A DNA stretch of 64,000 nucleotides from contig VRVR01000021.1 of assembly GCA_009859145.1 (NCBI GenBank), forward strand, positions 71,507 to 135,506, in the 5' to 3' direction. The DNA comes from Andalucia godoyi. Its lineage: Eukaryota > Discoba > Jakobea > Jakobida > Andaluciidae. The notes under the pieces were generated by a model. That model was not told the DNA's origin. It saw nothing but the letters and a program-made list of their open reading frames with translations, and did no database searches. The position numbers were made by a program, and so were the translations under genes. Of this stretch, positions 9,766 through 19,008 are shown in pieces; position 1 is the first letter of the stretch, and the number at the start of each line of letters is the position of its first letter.

Positions 9766-11208
9766 ATGCAGTCGTTGGTCGATGGAGGGTCGCCGCTTGC
9801 GGGTTCGATTGGATCATCTGTAGAGCTTGCGACTGTGTGGTGCTCGCATTCTTCGAACCAGTCGAGCTCGAATGCACTGACGAGTTCGTCGAGCTCTCCG
9901 GAGCAAGAGGAGGAGCTTCGAATCGAGTCTGCAATGGAAGACGAGATCGTGTGTGATGTTGGCATGCGCATTGGTGTTGGGCTGGCAAATGATCGAGATG
10001 TTCTGGCTGGATTCAAACCTTTTCGGTACCGCGTCGCATGCATTGCGTGCCGGTCTTCGAAACGGAAGTGCGATGGTCTGCTTCCTTGCGCGCGGTGCGT
10101 CGCCAAAGGAGTTTCGCATTGCTGTGCATATGAACAGCACCACGAAAAGAAGCAGAAGGCGCAGTCGGAATTGGAGCAGACAAGGACAGGAGAGGATACT
10201 AGTGCTGTCTATGTTCAACGCAAGAAACGGACAATCCGTACGCATAGTGGAGAAGAATACCCAGAAGGTGCATTTATGGGTGCGTTGCATACAAGAAATA
10301 TCAGTCAGATGAATCCCGTTCTCCACGGTGCTCACATACTGCATTCGTTGACTGGGAACCGGAACGCCAGCGCGAATTTGAGCTCCATCGCTCCAAATAG
10401 TGATCAGTTTTCGGCAGCGTGCAGCTGTCTGTCTGTGCTGCACATGCTTGCAGGGGCAGAGCCATCGAGCCAGATGCAGTACCAACGAGACGAGCGGTCC
10501 TTCTCGTCGATGGCAATTGCAATTGGACAGCAGGCTGCTGCTCCAGACTATGGAAGCATTTTGCCGGTTCAAGACCCGCGATACTGCCCACCCGTCGCAA
10601 GTGACTTGGTTCTCTGGCAAAAGATTCAAGATACCCTGGACAACTGCTCGTCGCTGTTTCGAAAATCCCCGTATTGGGAGTTCATCAACCGATGTCGACA
10701 CCTTGTGACGGATGACCTGCTCGAGGTGCGTGAGCTGTTCCGACAGCACATTGATCCGCATCCTGCGGTTATCGAATACGTCCAGCAGCCTCCCGAGAAA
10801 ATTGCCGAGCATGATTGGTTTTTCAGAACGCAACTGCAGCGATCGATGGCAATCGTGGATCAGTTCCCTTTTCCTTGTTTGCTCTTTGGAAATAAGAGCT
10901 TGGTTGTTCACGCCAATTCCCATTTCCTCTCGGTCTCAAAGTGGACGATGGAGGAAATGCTGTCGGAAGGATTCCTGGCGAGCTGGACCCTGGAAGACGA
11001 CTGTCTTCCCTTCGTGTTGAAGCAAACCTCGAGAGCCTTTATTTCCGTTGCTGGTTACGAATTCGCCTTTGCCATCCCGCATGTGCGCATCCGTAGAAAG
11101 GACGGTAAACGCGTCGAGTACTGTGCGTCGCTTGCGAAGGTGTTCGACACGAACCACCTCAGCATTCTCAATATCGGCATGTTCCTACCAATGCAATCGC
11201 AGGCGTAA
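9766..11208 (+). CDS. Zn2Cys6 transcription factor with C-terminal PAS-like domain (paralogue 1)
   Basis: The ATG at 9766 (MQSLVDGGSPLAGS) was chosen because the upstream frame is only a GT microsatellite. The product is 480 aa. Residues about 92-120 form a binuclear zinc cluster, CIACRSSKRKCDGLLPCARC, with a sixth Cys after seven residues, and a basic segment KKQKAQ follows. The C-terminal 120 residues (from about FPFPCLLFGNKSLVVHANSH) resemble the PAS-like domain of fungal ERT1/AcuK-type regulators. The middle region shares blocks with paralogue 2 at 13.1 kb, such as CSCLSVLHMLAGA and YWEFINRCRHLVTDD. It is a predicted nuclear DNA-binding regulator; target genes are unknown. This class is considered mainly fungal. 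Confidence 0.85.
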   Translation: MQSLVDGGSPLAGSIGSSVELATVWCSHSSNQSSSNALTSSSSSPEQEEELRIESAMEDEIVCDVGMRIGVGLANDRDVLAGFKPFRYRVACIACRSSKRKCDGLLPCARCVAKGVSHCCAYEQHHEKKQKAQSELEQTRTGEDTSAVYVQRKKRTIRTHSGEEYPEGAFMGALHTRNISQMNPVLHGAHILHSLTGNRNASANLSSIAPNSDQFSAACSCLSVLHMLAGAEPSSQMQYQRDERSFSSMAIAIGQQAAAPDYGSILPVQDPRYCPPVASDLVLWQKIQDTLDNCSSLFRKSPYWEFINRCRHLVTDDLLEVRELFRQHIDPHPAVIEYVQQPPEKIAEHDWFFRTQLQRSMAIVDQFPFPCLLFGNKSLVVHANSHFLSVSKWTMEEMLSEGFLASWTLEDDCLPFVLKQTSRAFISVAGYEFAFAIPHVRIRRKDGKRVEYCASLAKVFDTNHLSILNIGMFLPMQSQA

Positions 11209-11505
11209 CAGACTGTGCGGCTCCATTGCACGGTACCCGCGTTTCTTCTGGAATCTCGGAATTTGAATTGCACAGAGGCAGCCAATGAGCTATCATCCTT
11301 TGCTTCCCTCCTCCATTCTCTGTCCTTCCTGGAGACCCGCGACTCGGTGTCATTCGACTCGTTTTGACAAGCTCGAAATGCACAACCGACATCGCAGCAA
11401 ACGACTTTCACATTTGGACCTTTGAATGCTCCGATGACGATCTACCTGGACATTTTGTCGACTTTTTCTGCTGCGATGCTTCTGCTTTTTTGTTGATGGT
11501 GACCG

Positions 11506-11816
11506 CTCGCCAAAACATGAATCATTATCGATCATCATCAGCTAAACTGTCACCGAAGACAGATCCAAGCCACATGTTTTTTTGCTTTCATTTGGGGGCG
11601 AGCACCAGCTCTTCAATGCAGATTGCTGCGCATCAAAGGGTCATCGCTTCTTCTTGCAGCTCTCCGCCTCCGACGATAGGAGATCACCGGGTGTCTTGGT
11701 TCTCGGTGTCTTCAAGCATGGCTGGCGTGGGTTTGTTGGGAAGATTCCCTCTTTGAAGCCATGAGATGCTTTGGGTTCCGATAAACAAACTTCTAGTATG
11801 ATATTGTTTGATGTTC
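11506..11816 (+). repeat. Dispersed repeat R1, copy 1
   Basis: It begins CGCTCGCCAAAACATGAATC and ends near TTGTTTGATGTT. It aligns with copy 3 at 60.9 kb over its 5' 150 bases with few differences, then over a middle block (GGGAAGATTCCCTCTTTG) and the 3' end. The 5' part contains a small hairpin, CTGTC-ACCGAA-GACAG. No conserved long ORF is present. Confidence 0.85.
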
Positions 11817-12954
11817 ATACACACTGTTGGAAGACATATTAATTTTTAAAATATAAAAAAGAACCAAATGAGATGCAAAATTCGGAATCCCGTGGGGAAA
11901 AATGCATCTCGAAGCGAGCGCGGTTAAAGCCAAGACATTTTGACATCTCTTCCATGACGCTCAGAAGATGATGGGGCTTCCTCTGGAAAGATCGAGTAAA
12001 TCGTGGACGCCTCTACTCCGTTGAATCCATTCGAAAGTACCTCGCAGGCCGCTCCGTCACCACTGCCACGGGAAAAAAGAATGCAAAGAGAAGACGATCT
12101 GTTGCGCGAGAGTTCTCCAGCGATCATCAACGGCCCGATCTCGAAACGACAAGTCCAAGACCCTTCAAACGACAGTATCGCGTTCGGGATCAGCTTCAAC
12201 CGCCCCGGTCTTAAAGACGATGGCGGAGCGGAAACGTCGAAGAAGCTGTGGTTGTCCACAAAGACTGTGTCGCTCGATTCGGATTGGAGCTCCTTAGCTG
12301 GATTTTTCCAAGCGTTTGCTGTTCGACTCGCGATCATTCACACGGACACGACGAGCAATCTTAACCGGATACGACGTTTTCGCCAGCATCTGATAACCAA
12401 AGCTGCTGAATACGAAGATGCTGTAGTCCACGACGAAGAAACTGGAGAGTACAAAAAACACTGTGGAGTTCGAAATGGATCGTGATTGGCTTTGGTTCTT
12501 GAAATATATATGTTTTGAAGCAAAATTCAATCGTATTGATTAAGCGAAGTGCGCAATGGCTGCCTCGGCGCTTCTCCCTTTAGGGAGTTGTAAGCATAAA
12601 TCTCATGAAAGCGAGGCGAGTGTTGTTGCCAGTACTGATCAATATTGATTAGTAGTATTGGAACGAGGCGACGTGACCATAGTCCACCTAAAAAAAAGTC
12701 TCTTGTCGGAAGATTCTTGCTGCTGACGATCCCGAGCCGCAAAAACCCGCGACGTTGCCGTATGCAGAACAAGTATTTGTTCCGTTCTCCCGCACATTCA
12801 GCTTTCTTCTCTTTCTTTCCTTCCTTTCAGCGTTTTCTTTCAAGTATTATTGTTTTATACATATATTGTAGGAACTTACTTTTCAGGTCGATCTACTTCT
12901 GCGCTTTCGTTTTCCATTCTGGGGCGCCGGCTGTCCAAGAGGCCTTGTAGTGCA

Positions 12955-12956
<2 letters not shown>

Positions 12957-13041
<85 letters not shown>
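12957..13041. repeat. Long (TG)n dinucleotide tract
   Basis: About 42 TG units, uninterrupted, lie about 80 bp upstream of the second Zn2Cys6 start codon. On the opposite strand it would read as alternating Thr-His. It is in the leader or core promoter of the following gene. Confidence 0.95.
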
Positions 13042-13043
<2 letters not shown>

Positions 13044-13121
13044 TGGTGGTGGTTTTGGAGTCCGGTTTTCTTTTCTTTTCTTTTCTTTTTTCGGAATCCG
13101 TATGTTTTAGAGTTGGTAAAC

Positions 13122-14600
13122 ATGAGTCTGAGCCAGTCGCCGGGAGAATGTTCGTTACCGCTGTCGCATCTATCGCTGGAGAACCTGTTTGCTGATGTGG
13201 AAGAAGTCATTACGCCTCTTGAACTTCGCAGGTTTCGACCTGCTCCATTTCCCGTTCAAGAAGCGTCTGCAGAGAATTTGGAGTCGTCTCCGGGAGATTC
13301 TGATTTTCCTTTTGCGGCCCCTTCTGCAAGTGCATCGCCGCCCTTGGACACGTCTGTGCAGCAGCGGCAGCAGTCGTTGACAACGACGTCCGCTCAACTT
13401 GGTCAGGATGCGGGCTCTCCGGATGAGAACAGCATTGGCATGTTCCACAGGTTTCGAGCTTCTGTTGCTTGCACCAACTGCAGGCTTGCCAAGCGCAAGT
13501 GCGATGGATTGCTGCCGTGTTCGCGGTGTGTGGATAGGCAGTTGGGGGATCTGTGCCGATATGACGCGGATACCTTGGAAACGGTAAATCGATTTAGCAA
13601 GCGTCCTAAAAAGCCGTTGAAGTCGAGCACCATGACTTCTGCAGCGCCGGGTCGTCTCCCTGCCGCTCAGGAGATATCAAGCAGGCAAGTTAGAGGAGAT
13701 TCGGTCTTTGTTCGAGAAATCCCCGTGCATGACCCAGTGCTTCAAGGGATCCAAATCTATCAGTCCTTGCCTGTGGCAGAATCTGGCAGCCCGGTTCTCC
13801 GAGGGGTGTCTGCAGACGGAATGTTGGCAATTTGCAGCTGCCTGTCTGCTGTGGATACGCTGGCAGGTGCAGATCCCTCTGGCGCGATTCCGTATCGCAA
13901 GTCCGTGGATGGGTTCATGTCCATTGTGCGTGGCCTCTCTGCTCATGTCAAGTTGCCAAATGATGCCTTGAGCCCCTTCCCAGCTGATCAAGAGTTTCAG
14001 CGATCGCTGCATGCTCTTCTGGATCGTTCGTCGGATACCTTCAAGATGTCTCCGTACTATGAGTTCATGCAGCGCTGTCCGCATCTTGTCACTCCAGATT
14101 TTGTCGGGGTATTCGATTTCTTTTCAAAGTATGTAGATCCGCATAAGGACATCCTGAATCATTTGAATACTCCGCCATCCCAGGTGGCGCAGCGCGATTG
14201 GTTTTTCAGTGCACAGTTTGACAGAGCTCGTCAGTTTGTCGATCGGTTCCCTTATCCATGCATGCTCTCAGGGCATCGCAATTCGATCATTCACGTGAAC
14301 GCTCCGTTTCTTGCGGTGTCGATGTGGACTAGGGAACAATTACTGTCCAAGAATCTTTTAGCCTCATGGCTGGTTGACGATGAGTGCATGCCTTCCATTC
14401 TCAAAGTTTCCCAGAAAGCGCTGTTGTCGCTGGACGGCTATGAAATCGCGTATTCTATCCCGAATGTCCGTCTTCGCAGAAGAGATGGCAAGCAAGTCAC
14501 ATACTGTGCAGCGGTTGCGAAAATTTTTGATTCTCGCAATTTGAACTTGTTGTACATGGATATGTTCATTCCCATGGACGCTGTACAGGGGAATGCGTAG
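13122..14600 (+). CDS. Zn2Cys6 transcription factor with C-terminal PAS-like domain (paralogue 2)
   Basis: The ATG at 13122 begins MSLSQSPGECSLPLSHL; upstream the frame reads through the TG tract and is not coding. The product is 492 aa. The zinc cluster at about residues 117-146 is CTNCRLAKRKCDGLLPCSRC plus a sixth Cys eight residues later, then a basic region (KRPKKPLKS). The N-terminus is acidic and Ser/Pro-rich, as in activation domains. The PAS-like C-terminal domain (from about FPYPCMLSGHRNSIIHVNA to the end) matches paralogue 1 closely. It is in tandem and same orientation with paralogue 1, so local duplication is likely. It is predicted to be a nuclear regulator. Confidence 0.87.
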   Translation: MSLSQSPGECSLPLSHLSLENLFADVEEVITPLELRRFRPAPFPVQEASAENLESSPGDSDFPFAAPSASASPPLDTSVQQRQQSLTTTSAQLGQDAGSPDENSIGMFHRFRASVACTNCRLAKRKCDGLLPCSRCVDRQLGDLCRYDADTLETVNRFSKRPKKPLKSSTMTSAAPGRLPAAQEISSRQVRGDSVFVREIPVHDPVLQGIQIYQSLPVAESGSPVLRGVSADGMLAICSCLSAVDTLAGADPSGAIPYRKSVDGFMSIVRGLSAHVKLPNDALSPFPADQEFQRSLHALLDRSSDTFKMSPYYEFMQRCPHLVTPDFVGVFDFFSKYVDPHKDILNHLNTPPSQVAQRDWFFSAQFDRARQFVDRFPYPCMLSGHRNSIIHVNAPFLAVSMWTREQLLSKNLLASWLVDDECMPSILKVSQKALLSLDGYEIAYSIPNVRLRRRDGKQVTYCAAVAKIFDSRNLNLLYMDMFIPMDAVQGNA

Positions 14601-14799
14601 AAATGGGAGGAAGCATTGCCAGGCTAAGTCCTGAGTTCTTGCCACAATACAAGCCACCCCCATCGTGTAAATATTTGATACTGAAGCGCAAACATTTCAT
14701 TTACTCTCTCGCATCTCGGCACAGTTCCTGTTCCAAACAGTATGCCAAAGAAACATCTCATCCAGAAAGAAGAAAGAAGCTGCGGAGCTCGGATTGGAT

Positions 14800-15876
14800 T
14801 CAAACGCTGTCCTTCTGCACAAACTTGTTGAGCTTCTCAAACTGCTGCGTCCATCCAGCCGTGCACACCGTGCGAAACTCGTCGGACACTGAACCAGTGG
14901 TTGTCCGCAGCGTCATCTTGGTCTTCTTGCCCTCCTCAACAGGCTCAAACGTCACCGTCACAAGAGACTCTTCGGGGAATCCTTCTGGAATGCCATACTT
15001 TTGGGGAGAAACACGATTACCGGCTTCGTCAGTGAAGTAGGACGTCGAGACGATCTTCTGGTTGGGCACAATCTCCCGATACATCCCGCCGCACCAGTTG
15101 CGGTATCCTGCATAGCACCCGGCATCCGGCAGGCCCTCCATGCACAAATGGGTTACCCCGCCGACTCTGAAATCCATGTTGCACAAAGGGACATGGAACG
15201 CATCCGGTCCCCACCATTGCTTGACTTGCTCGGCAGATGACCATGCCTGGAACACACTTGAAGGCGGCGCATCGACCGTGCGCTCAATAACGAGCTCACG
15301 TCCCTGTCCAAAAGGCAGCGGTTCCGAACTGTCGCCTGCAGCGCCATTCTTCTTGTCAAAGAACGCCACAAGCTTGTCCAGCATCTTTTCCGAGCATTCC
15401 TTGCATTGCACGTAGTATCCCTTGGGAACGGTGCCGACCTTGTGAACGTGATGCACGAGGGTTTTGGCCGATCCATCGCCAACAGGAGTGAAGGTGATCG
15501 TAACCAATGCTTCCGGCGCAATCGTTTCAGGGAGCCCATATGTGGAAAACGGAACCGTGTTTCCCTTCTCGTCTGCGAACGCATCGATGTAAGCCACAGT
15601 CTTTCCCGGCACAAGCTCGGTGTACGTGCCTTTTCCATAGCACTCGAAGGCCGGTGGGCCTGTGCACTTCATGTGATAGAAGAACCGCCCACCCGGAACG
15701 CGAGCATCGAAAGCCAGAAAGTTCAAGGTTGACGTCTCAAACAAGAACCACTGCACAAATGTGTCCTTCTTGGTGTACGCGTCGTACACCTCGAGTGGAG
15801 TCGCGTTCACCGTGCGGTCCACAACGATGTCTTCGGTAGACAGCGCGTCCTGATCAGCACTACTTCCACACTGCAT
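14800..15876 (-). CDS. Tandem SRPBCC (AHSA1-like) domain protein
   Basis: The product is 358 aa from the ATG at 15876 (MQCGSSADQDALSTEDIVV). Two similar START/SRPBCC-fold units are visible. The first starts VVDRTVNATPLEVYDAYTKK, and the second, near residue 195, starts IERTVDAPPSSVFQAWSSAE and continues VKQWWGPDAFHVPLC. Each begins with the strand, helix and VF-x-W signature of the activator of Hsp90 ATPase homologue 1-like family and ends with a C-terminal helix (GWTQQFEKLNKFV). Such proteins bind small hydrophobic ligands or act as uncharacterised polyketide cyclase-like folds. Most two-domain relatives I know are bacterial, so lateral acquisition is possible. The enzyme activity is unknown. 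Confidence 0.82.
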   Translation of the reverse strand: MQCGSSADQDALSTEDIVVDRTVNATPLEVYDAYTKKDTFVQWFLFETSTLNFLAFDARVPGGRFFYHMKCTGPPAFECYGKGTYTELVPGKTVAYIDAFADEKGNTVPFSTYGLPETIAPEALVTITFTPVGDGSAKTLVHHVHKVGTVPKGYYVQCKECSEKMLDKLVAFFDKKNGAAGDSSEPLPFGQGRELVIERTVDAPPSSVFQAWSSAEQVKQWWGPDAFHVPLCNMDFRVGGVTHLCMEGLPDAGCYAGYRNWCGGMYREIVPNQKIVSTSYFTDEAGNRVSPQKYGIPEGFPEESLVTVTFEPVEEGKKTKMTLRTTTGSVSDEFRTVCTAGWTQQFEKLNKFVQKDSV

Positions 15877-16412
15877 TGCAATTTTTTTTACTACGATAAC
15901 TCCTCAGATTCTGTCGAGCAAAAAGAATGAAGGGAGCGGAGAAAAGAAGAAGAAGAAGAAGAAACGAAAGAAAGCAAAGCAAAAAGGTACATACGTGTTG
16001 CAGCTTTTGTTTCCACTGTCTGAAACTTTCTGCTGTGCTTGCCGCAACATGTCGTTTTTATCTTCTGCACACACACACTCACATGCGCATTTTGTCGTCG
16101 AGTGGATTTCTATTCTGCACAGATGCGTGACGTGTCGGGGAATTCGCGATCCCAAAAATGGGATTTCCGCTCCGCCTGCCCGATATGCTGCTGCCTTCCA
16201 CTTCCCCGAATCTTTTAGAGTCGTTTAATCTGTTGTAGCTGGCGAGTCACAATGGAGGAAATTGAGAACGCCCAACATGCAGATAGGCCGTACGCAGCAT
16301 TCAATCGTTATCTCGTTGCCCCAGGCCGAAGAACCCGCCCCCCAAGCAGTCCCCGCCTGTTTTTTTGTTTTCTGTCCTCATTCTTAGTGTGCTTGTTTTG
16401 CGTGTTTGCATG

Positions 16413-16458
<46 letters not shown>

Positions 16459-16541
16459 TTGTTTTTGGTTTATTTTTTATTTTAAATTAGTAATACTAAC
16501 AAAGAAGGAGTAGTAGTAGTAGCGGCAGTACGTATTAAGTG
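15877..16541. other. Divergent intergenic region with ATT microsatellite
   Basis: This lies between the SRPBCC gene (minus) and centrin (plus). It contains an AAG-rich stretch at about 15943-15965, a CA-rich tract near 16068 and an (ATT)n tract at 16417-16457. A short ORF at 16252 has no recognisable content. Confidence 0.6.
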
Positions 16542-17078
16542 ATGTCATCGTCTTCCAGCACGCGAGTCGCCAAGAACGACTTTTCGTATACGCCGCGGTC
16601 TCGCATTCGAGCAAAGAAGCCCAAGTTTGAGCTTTCGGAGGAGCAGAAGCAAGAGATTCGCGAGGCGTTTGATCTGTTTGATACTGAAAAGACGGGGCGC
16701 ATTGATGCGCATGAGATGAAAGTGGCGATGCGAGCTCTCGGATTTGATGTCAAGAAGGAGCAAGTGCTGAAGCTTATGGAGGAGTTTGACCGCGATGGGA
16801 CTGGGTCGATTGAGTTTTCGGACTTCCTGGAAATCATGACTGAGAAAATAGCACAGCGGGATCCGAACGAAGAGGTGCTGAAGGCTTTCCGCCTCTTTGA
16901 CGACGACGGCACGGGGCGCATTTCGCTCAAGAACCTTCGTCGAGTCGCGAGAGAACTCGGGGAAAACATGACCGATGAAGAGCTCCAGGCGATGATCGAC
17001 GAGTTTGACAAGGATGGCGACGGCGAGATCTCTGCAGACGAGTTCCACGCAATCATGACTTCTTCCGACGACTTTTAA
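16542..17078 (+). CDS. Centrin
   Basis: The ATG at 16542 gives [20 protein letters not shown] and a 178-aa protein, the usual centrin length. Four EF-hands are visible: [12 protein letters not shown] (about residue 49), [24 protein letters not shown] and [12 protein letters not shown]. Loop 1 keeps Asp1 and Glu12 but is weaker; loops 2 and 4 look fully competent for calcium, while loop 3 has Asn at position 12. The motif [17 protein letters not shown] and the basic, Ser-rich N-terminus identify centrin rather than calmodulin. It acts at basal bodies, centrioles and spindle poles, and supports a flagellated or centriole-bearing organism. The product lacks the common C-terminal KKTxLF tail and ends TSSDDF. 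Confidence 0.95.
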   Translation: MSSSSSTRVAKNDFSYTPRSRIRAKKPKFELSEEQKQEIREAFDLFDTEKTGRIDAHEMKVAMRALGFDVKKEQVLKLMEEFDRDGTGSIEFSDFLEIMTEKIAQRDPNEEVLKAFRLFDDDGTGRISLKNLRRVARELGENMTDEELQAMIDEFDKDGDGEISADEFHAIMTSSDDF

Positions 17079-17446
17079 AGCCGGGGAGAAGACGACTGAC
17101 AAGCAGATAGCAGTTGTTATGCAACGACGACAGAAGGAGGGGCGAATAAGAAAAATGTAGTTGTGGAGGTTTTGAGTCGTGGAAAGCATAAAACTTGTGA
17201 ATTCATATGAAATGCAGCCTCTGCGTGGCGTCCATTGATTCCAGATTCCAAATGTCGGAACAACACACACACACACACACACACACACAGAAGGTCCAAG
17301 GACAAGGAGGTGCGTGGCGAACTTGAGGTGGGTCTCTACTTTCCAGATGCCTTCCTTCTGGAGTTGTTTTCGGAAACTTGGCTTTTTTCCACAAGAACAC
17401 CAGGAACAATTTTATTCAAACAAGCAGAATTGAAAGTAAGTCTCGG
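17079..17446. repeat. Intergenic region with (CA)n tract
   Basis: This is the spacer between centrin and IBA57. A (CA)n run lies at about 17263-17289. The IBA57 frame is open back to 17378 but without an ATG. A GTAAGT splice-donor-like sequence at 17434-17439 sits just before the IBA57 start and was not interpreted as functional. Confidence 0.6.
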
Positions 17447-18436
17447 ATGCAAAGGCTGGTCAACAGATCCATCGTCCGAGTTCGTGGCGCAGATCGGATG
17501 AGATTTCTGCAGTCACTGCTGACGCAGGATGTGATGCCGCTGGACTCGGAACCTTTGAAACCAGTTGCTTCATGCTTTCTTTCTGCCAAGGGCCGTGTGC
17601 TCTGCGACATGCTTTTGTTCAACTCGTCGTCCATCGCGAGTAACCTTTCTTCGCTTCCTGCGTTTTCGGCTGCCAAGCCAACTCTCGACGACGTTGGCGA
17701 TGCAGTTCTCATCGACCATGATGCTGCGATTTCTGACCGTCTCGTTCGGGCGCTTTCAATGTACAGGCTGAAGTCACAGGTGCAAATTGATGTTCTTCCG
17801 TCCACGAAGTACGGTGTTTTTGCCCTGTTCGATCGAAACGACCATGCAGATAATGATGCAATGGGAAACGACCCGCGGCTGCGTCGGCTTGGTTCGAGGT
17901 ACATTGCACCTACTAGCTGCGTCGCCATAGAAGCCCGAGAAAACAGCTATGATCAACACAGACTGGGACTGGGTGTTCCGGAGGGCTTTGCAGATCTGCA
18001 GTGGGACGTGCATACTCCGCTGGAAGCAAACATGGATTTGCTCCACGCTGTTTCGTTCAACAAGGGATGCTACATCGGCCAGGAGCTTACGGCCAGGACT
18101 CATTATACGGGCGTCATCCGAAAGAGACTGTTTTCCATACAGATCGATCCACAGAGCCTCGGCTTCATTGGGAATCAAGGCCTGGAGCCAACAACGATGG
18201 TCGGAGCGGATGTTGTGAGGATCTCGGATGACAAAAAGATAGGCTCGTTAAGGTCTTTGTACGGGCATCGGGGTATGGCGCTGCTGCGGATCGAGCCTGT
18301 TCTGACAGATCCTGTCCCTGCAGCTTTCGGCATCCGGATCCCCAGAGACAGCCGTCCAGCAATTACCATCCCTATCCACCGGGTCATTTGGCCCGACTGG
18401 ATCCCCAAGCCAGACCTGTCGTCCTTGGAGTCGTAA
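17447..18436 (+). CDS. IBA57: IBA57-like iron-sulfur cluster assembly factor (GcvT/YgfZ family)
   Basis: The ATG at 17447 begins MQRLVNRSIVRVRGADRMRF, giving 329 aa. The family signature KGCYIGQELTART is at about residues 205-217. It contains the conserved Cys of the YgfZ/IBA57 folate-binding family and is followed by HYTGVIRKRLF. The N-terminal LTQDVMPL and CFLSAKGRVLCDMLLF blocks also match the family. IBA57 works with ISCA proteins in mitochondria to mature 4Fe-4S proteins such as aconitase and lipoate synthase. The short basic N-terminus is compatible with a mitochondrial presequence. No frameshift is seen. Confidence 0.92.
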   Translation: MQRLVNRSIVRVRGADRMRFLQSLLTQDVMPLDSEPLKPVASCFLSAKGRVLCDMLLFNSSSIASNLSSLPAFSAAKPTLDDVGDAVLIDHDAAISDRLVRALSMYRLKSQVQIDVLPSTKYGVFALFDRNDHADNDAMGNDPRLRRLGSRYIAPTSCVAIEARENSYDQHRLGLGVPEGFADLQWDVHTPLEANMDLLHAVSFNKGCYIGQELTARTHYTGVIRKRLFSIQIDPQSLGFIGNQGLEPTTMVGADVVRISDDKKIGSLRSLYGHRGMALLRIEPVLTDPVPAAFGIRIPRDSRPAITIPIHRVIWPDWIPKPDLSSLES

Positions 18437-18856
18437 GCTGTACATATCTCTGCATCTCTTCATCTATTCATTTGTTTTATTTTTTCTACTTTTCCCTTCC
18501 GTCCCTATCCCGGTTCGTACTCTATCAATATATCCTCTTTTCATCACTGCTCCACCGCGTTTCCCTTCCCAGTCCTAAAAAGGTCAGTTACGCACTGGAA
18601 GAATTCCTGTCGTCCCTACTGCTGCAGCATGCACCATCCAACGTCTAATCTACAGCAGGAAACTGCGGAGTCGGGGGGAGTGTTTCGGAATTCCTTCGTT
18701 TCGCCTGTGTTCGTTCTTCGTCCGACACGTTTTCCTTTCGTTTCCTCTTTCCTTTCTTCTTTTTCTTGGTGTGTTTTACTTTCCTTTGTGCTTTGTTCCC
18801 CTTCACCTTTTTGCTTCTCCTCTCCTCCTGCTTCTTCTTCTTCTTTTCTCTCTCTT

Positions 18857-18897
<41 letters not shown>

Positions 18898-19008
18898 CTC
18901 TCCGTTATCTTCTGTTTTGCATCTGTTTTTGTTTTTCGTGTGTGTGAATAAGGGGGGGTTTTCCGGTGGGTTTCCGACTTCAGACAGAGGACTTTTTACG
19001 TGCATTGA
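18437..19008. repeat. Intergenic pyrimidine-rich region
   Basis: This is the spacer between IBA57 and the first CD36-family gene. The plus strand is strongly CT-rich, with (CT)n and (CTTT)n runs at about 18836-18900. ORFs here are low-complexity. The tract lies in the probable leader of the next gene. Confidence 0.65.

Larger units (their letters stand above)
11209..13121. other. Intergenic region between the Zn2Cys6 paralogues
   Basis: It contains repeat R1 (11506-11816), an ambiguous ORF pair at about 11.9-12.5 kb, and a long TG tract at 12957-13041. The overlapping frames at 12003-12485 (plus; first ATG at 12082) and 11924-12337 (minus) have no recognisable domains, and I cannot tell whether either is expressed. 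The rest is AT- and T-rich sequence without features. Confidence 0.5.

Noticed and set aside
11924-12485. Overlapping ORFs on both strands
   Set aside because: Neither has a recognisable domain, the plus one lacks an ATG at its 5' end, and strand choice is not possible from sequence.
12960-13121. Cys-Val repeat extension of the second Zn2Cys6 protein
   Set aside because: It is a translation of the TG microsatellite and lacks a plausible start codon.
17434-17439. GTAAGT splice-donor-like sequence before IBA57
   Set aside because: The conserved IBA57 reading frame begins at the following ATG without interruption and no matching acceptor or upstream exon is evident.
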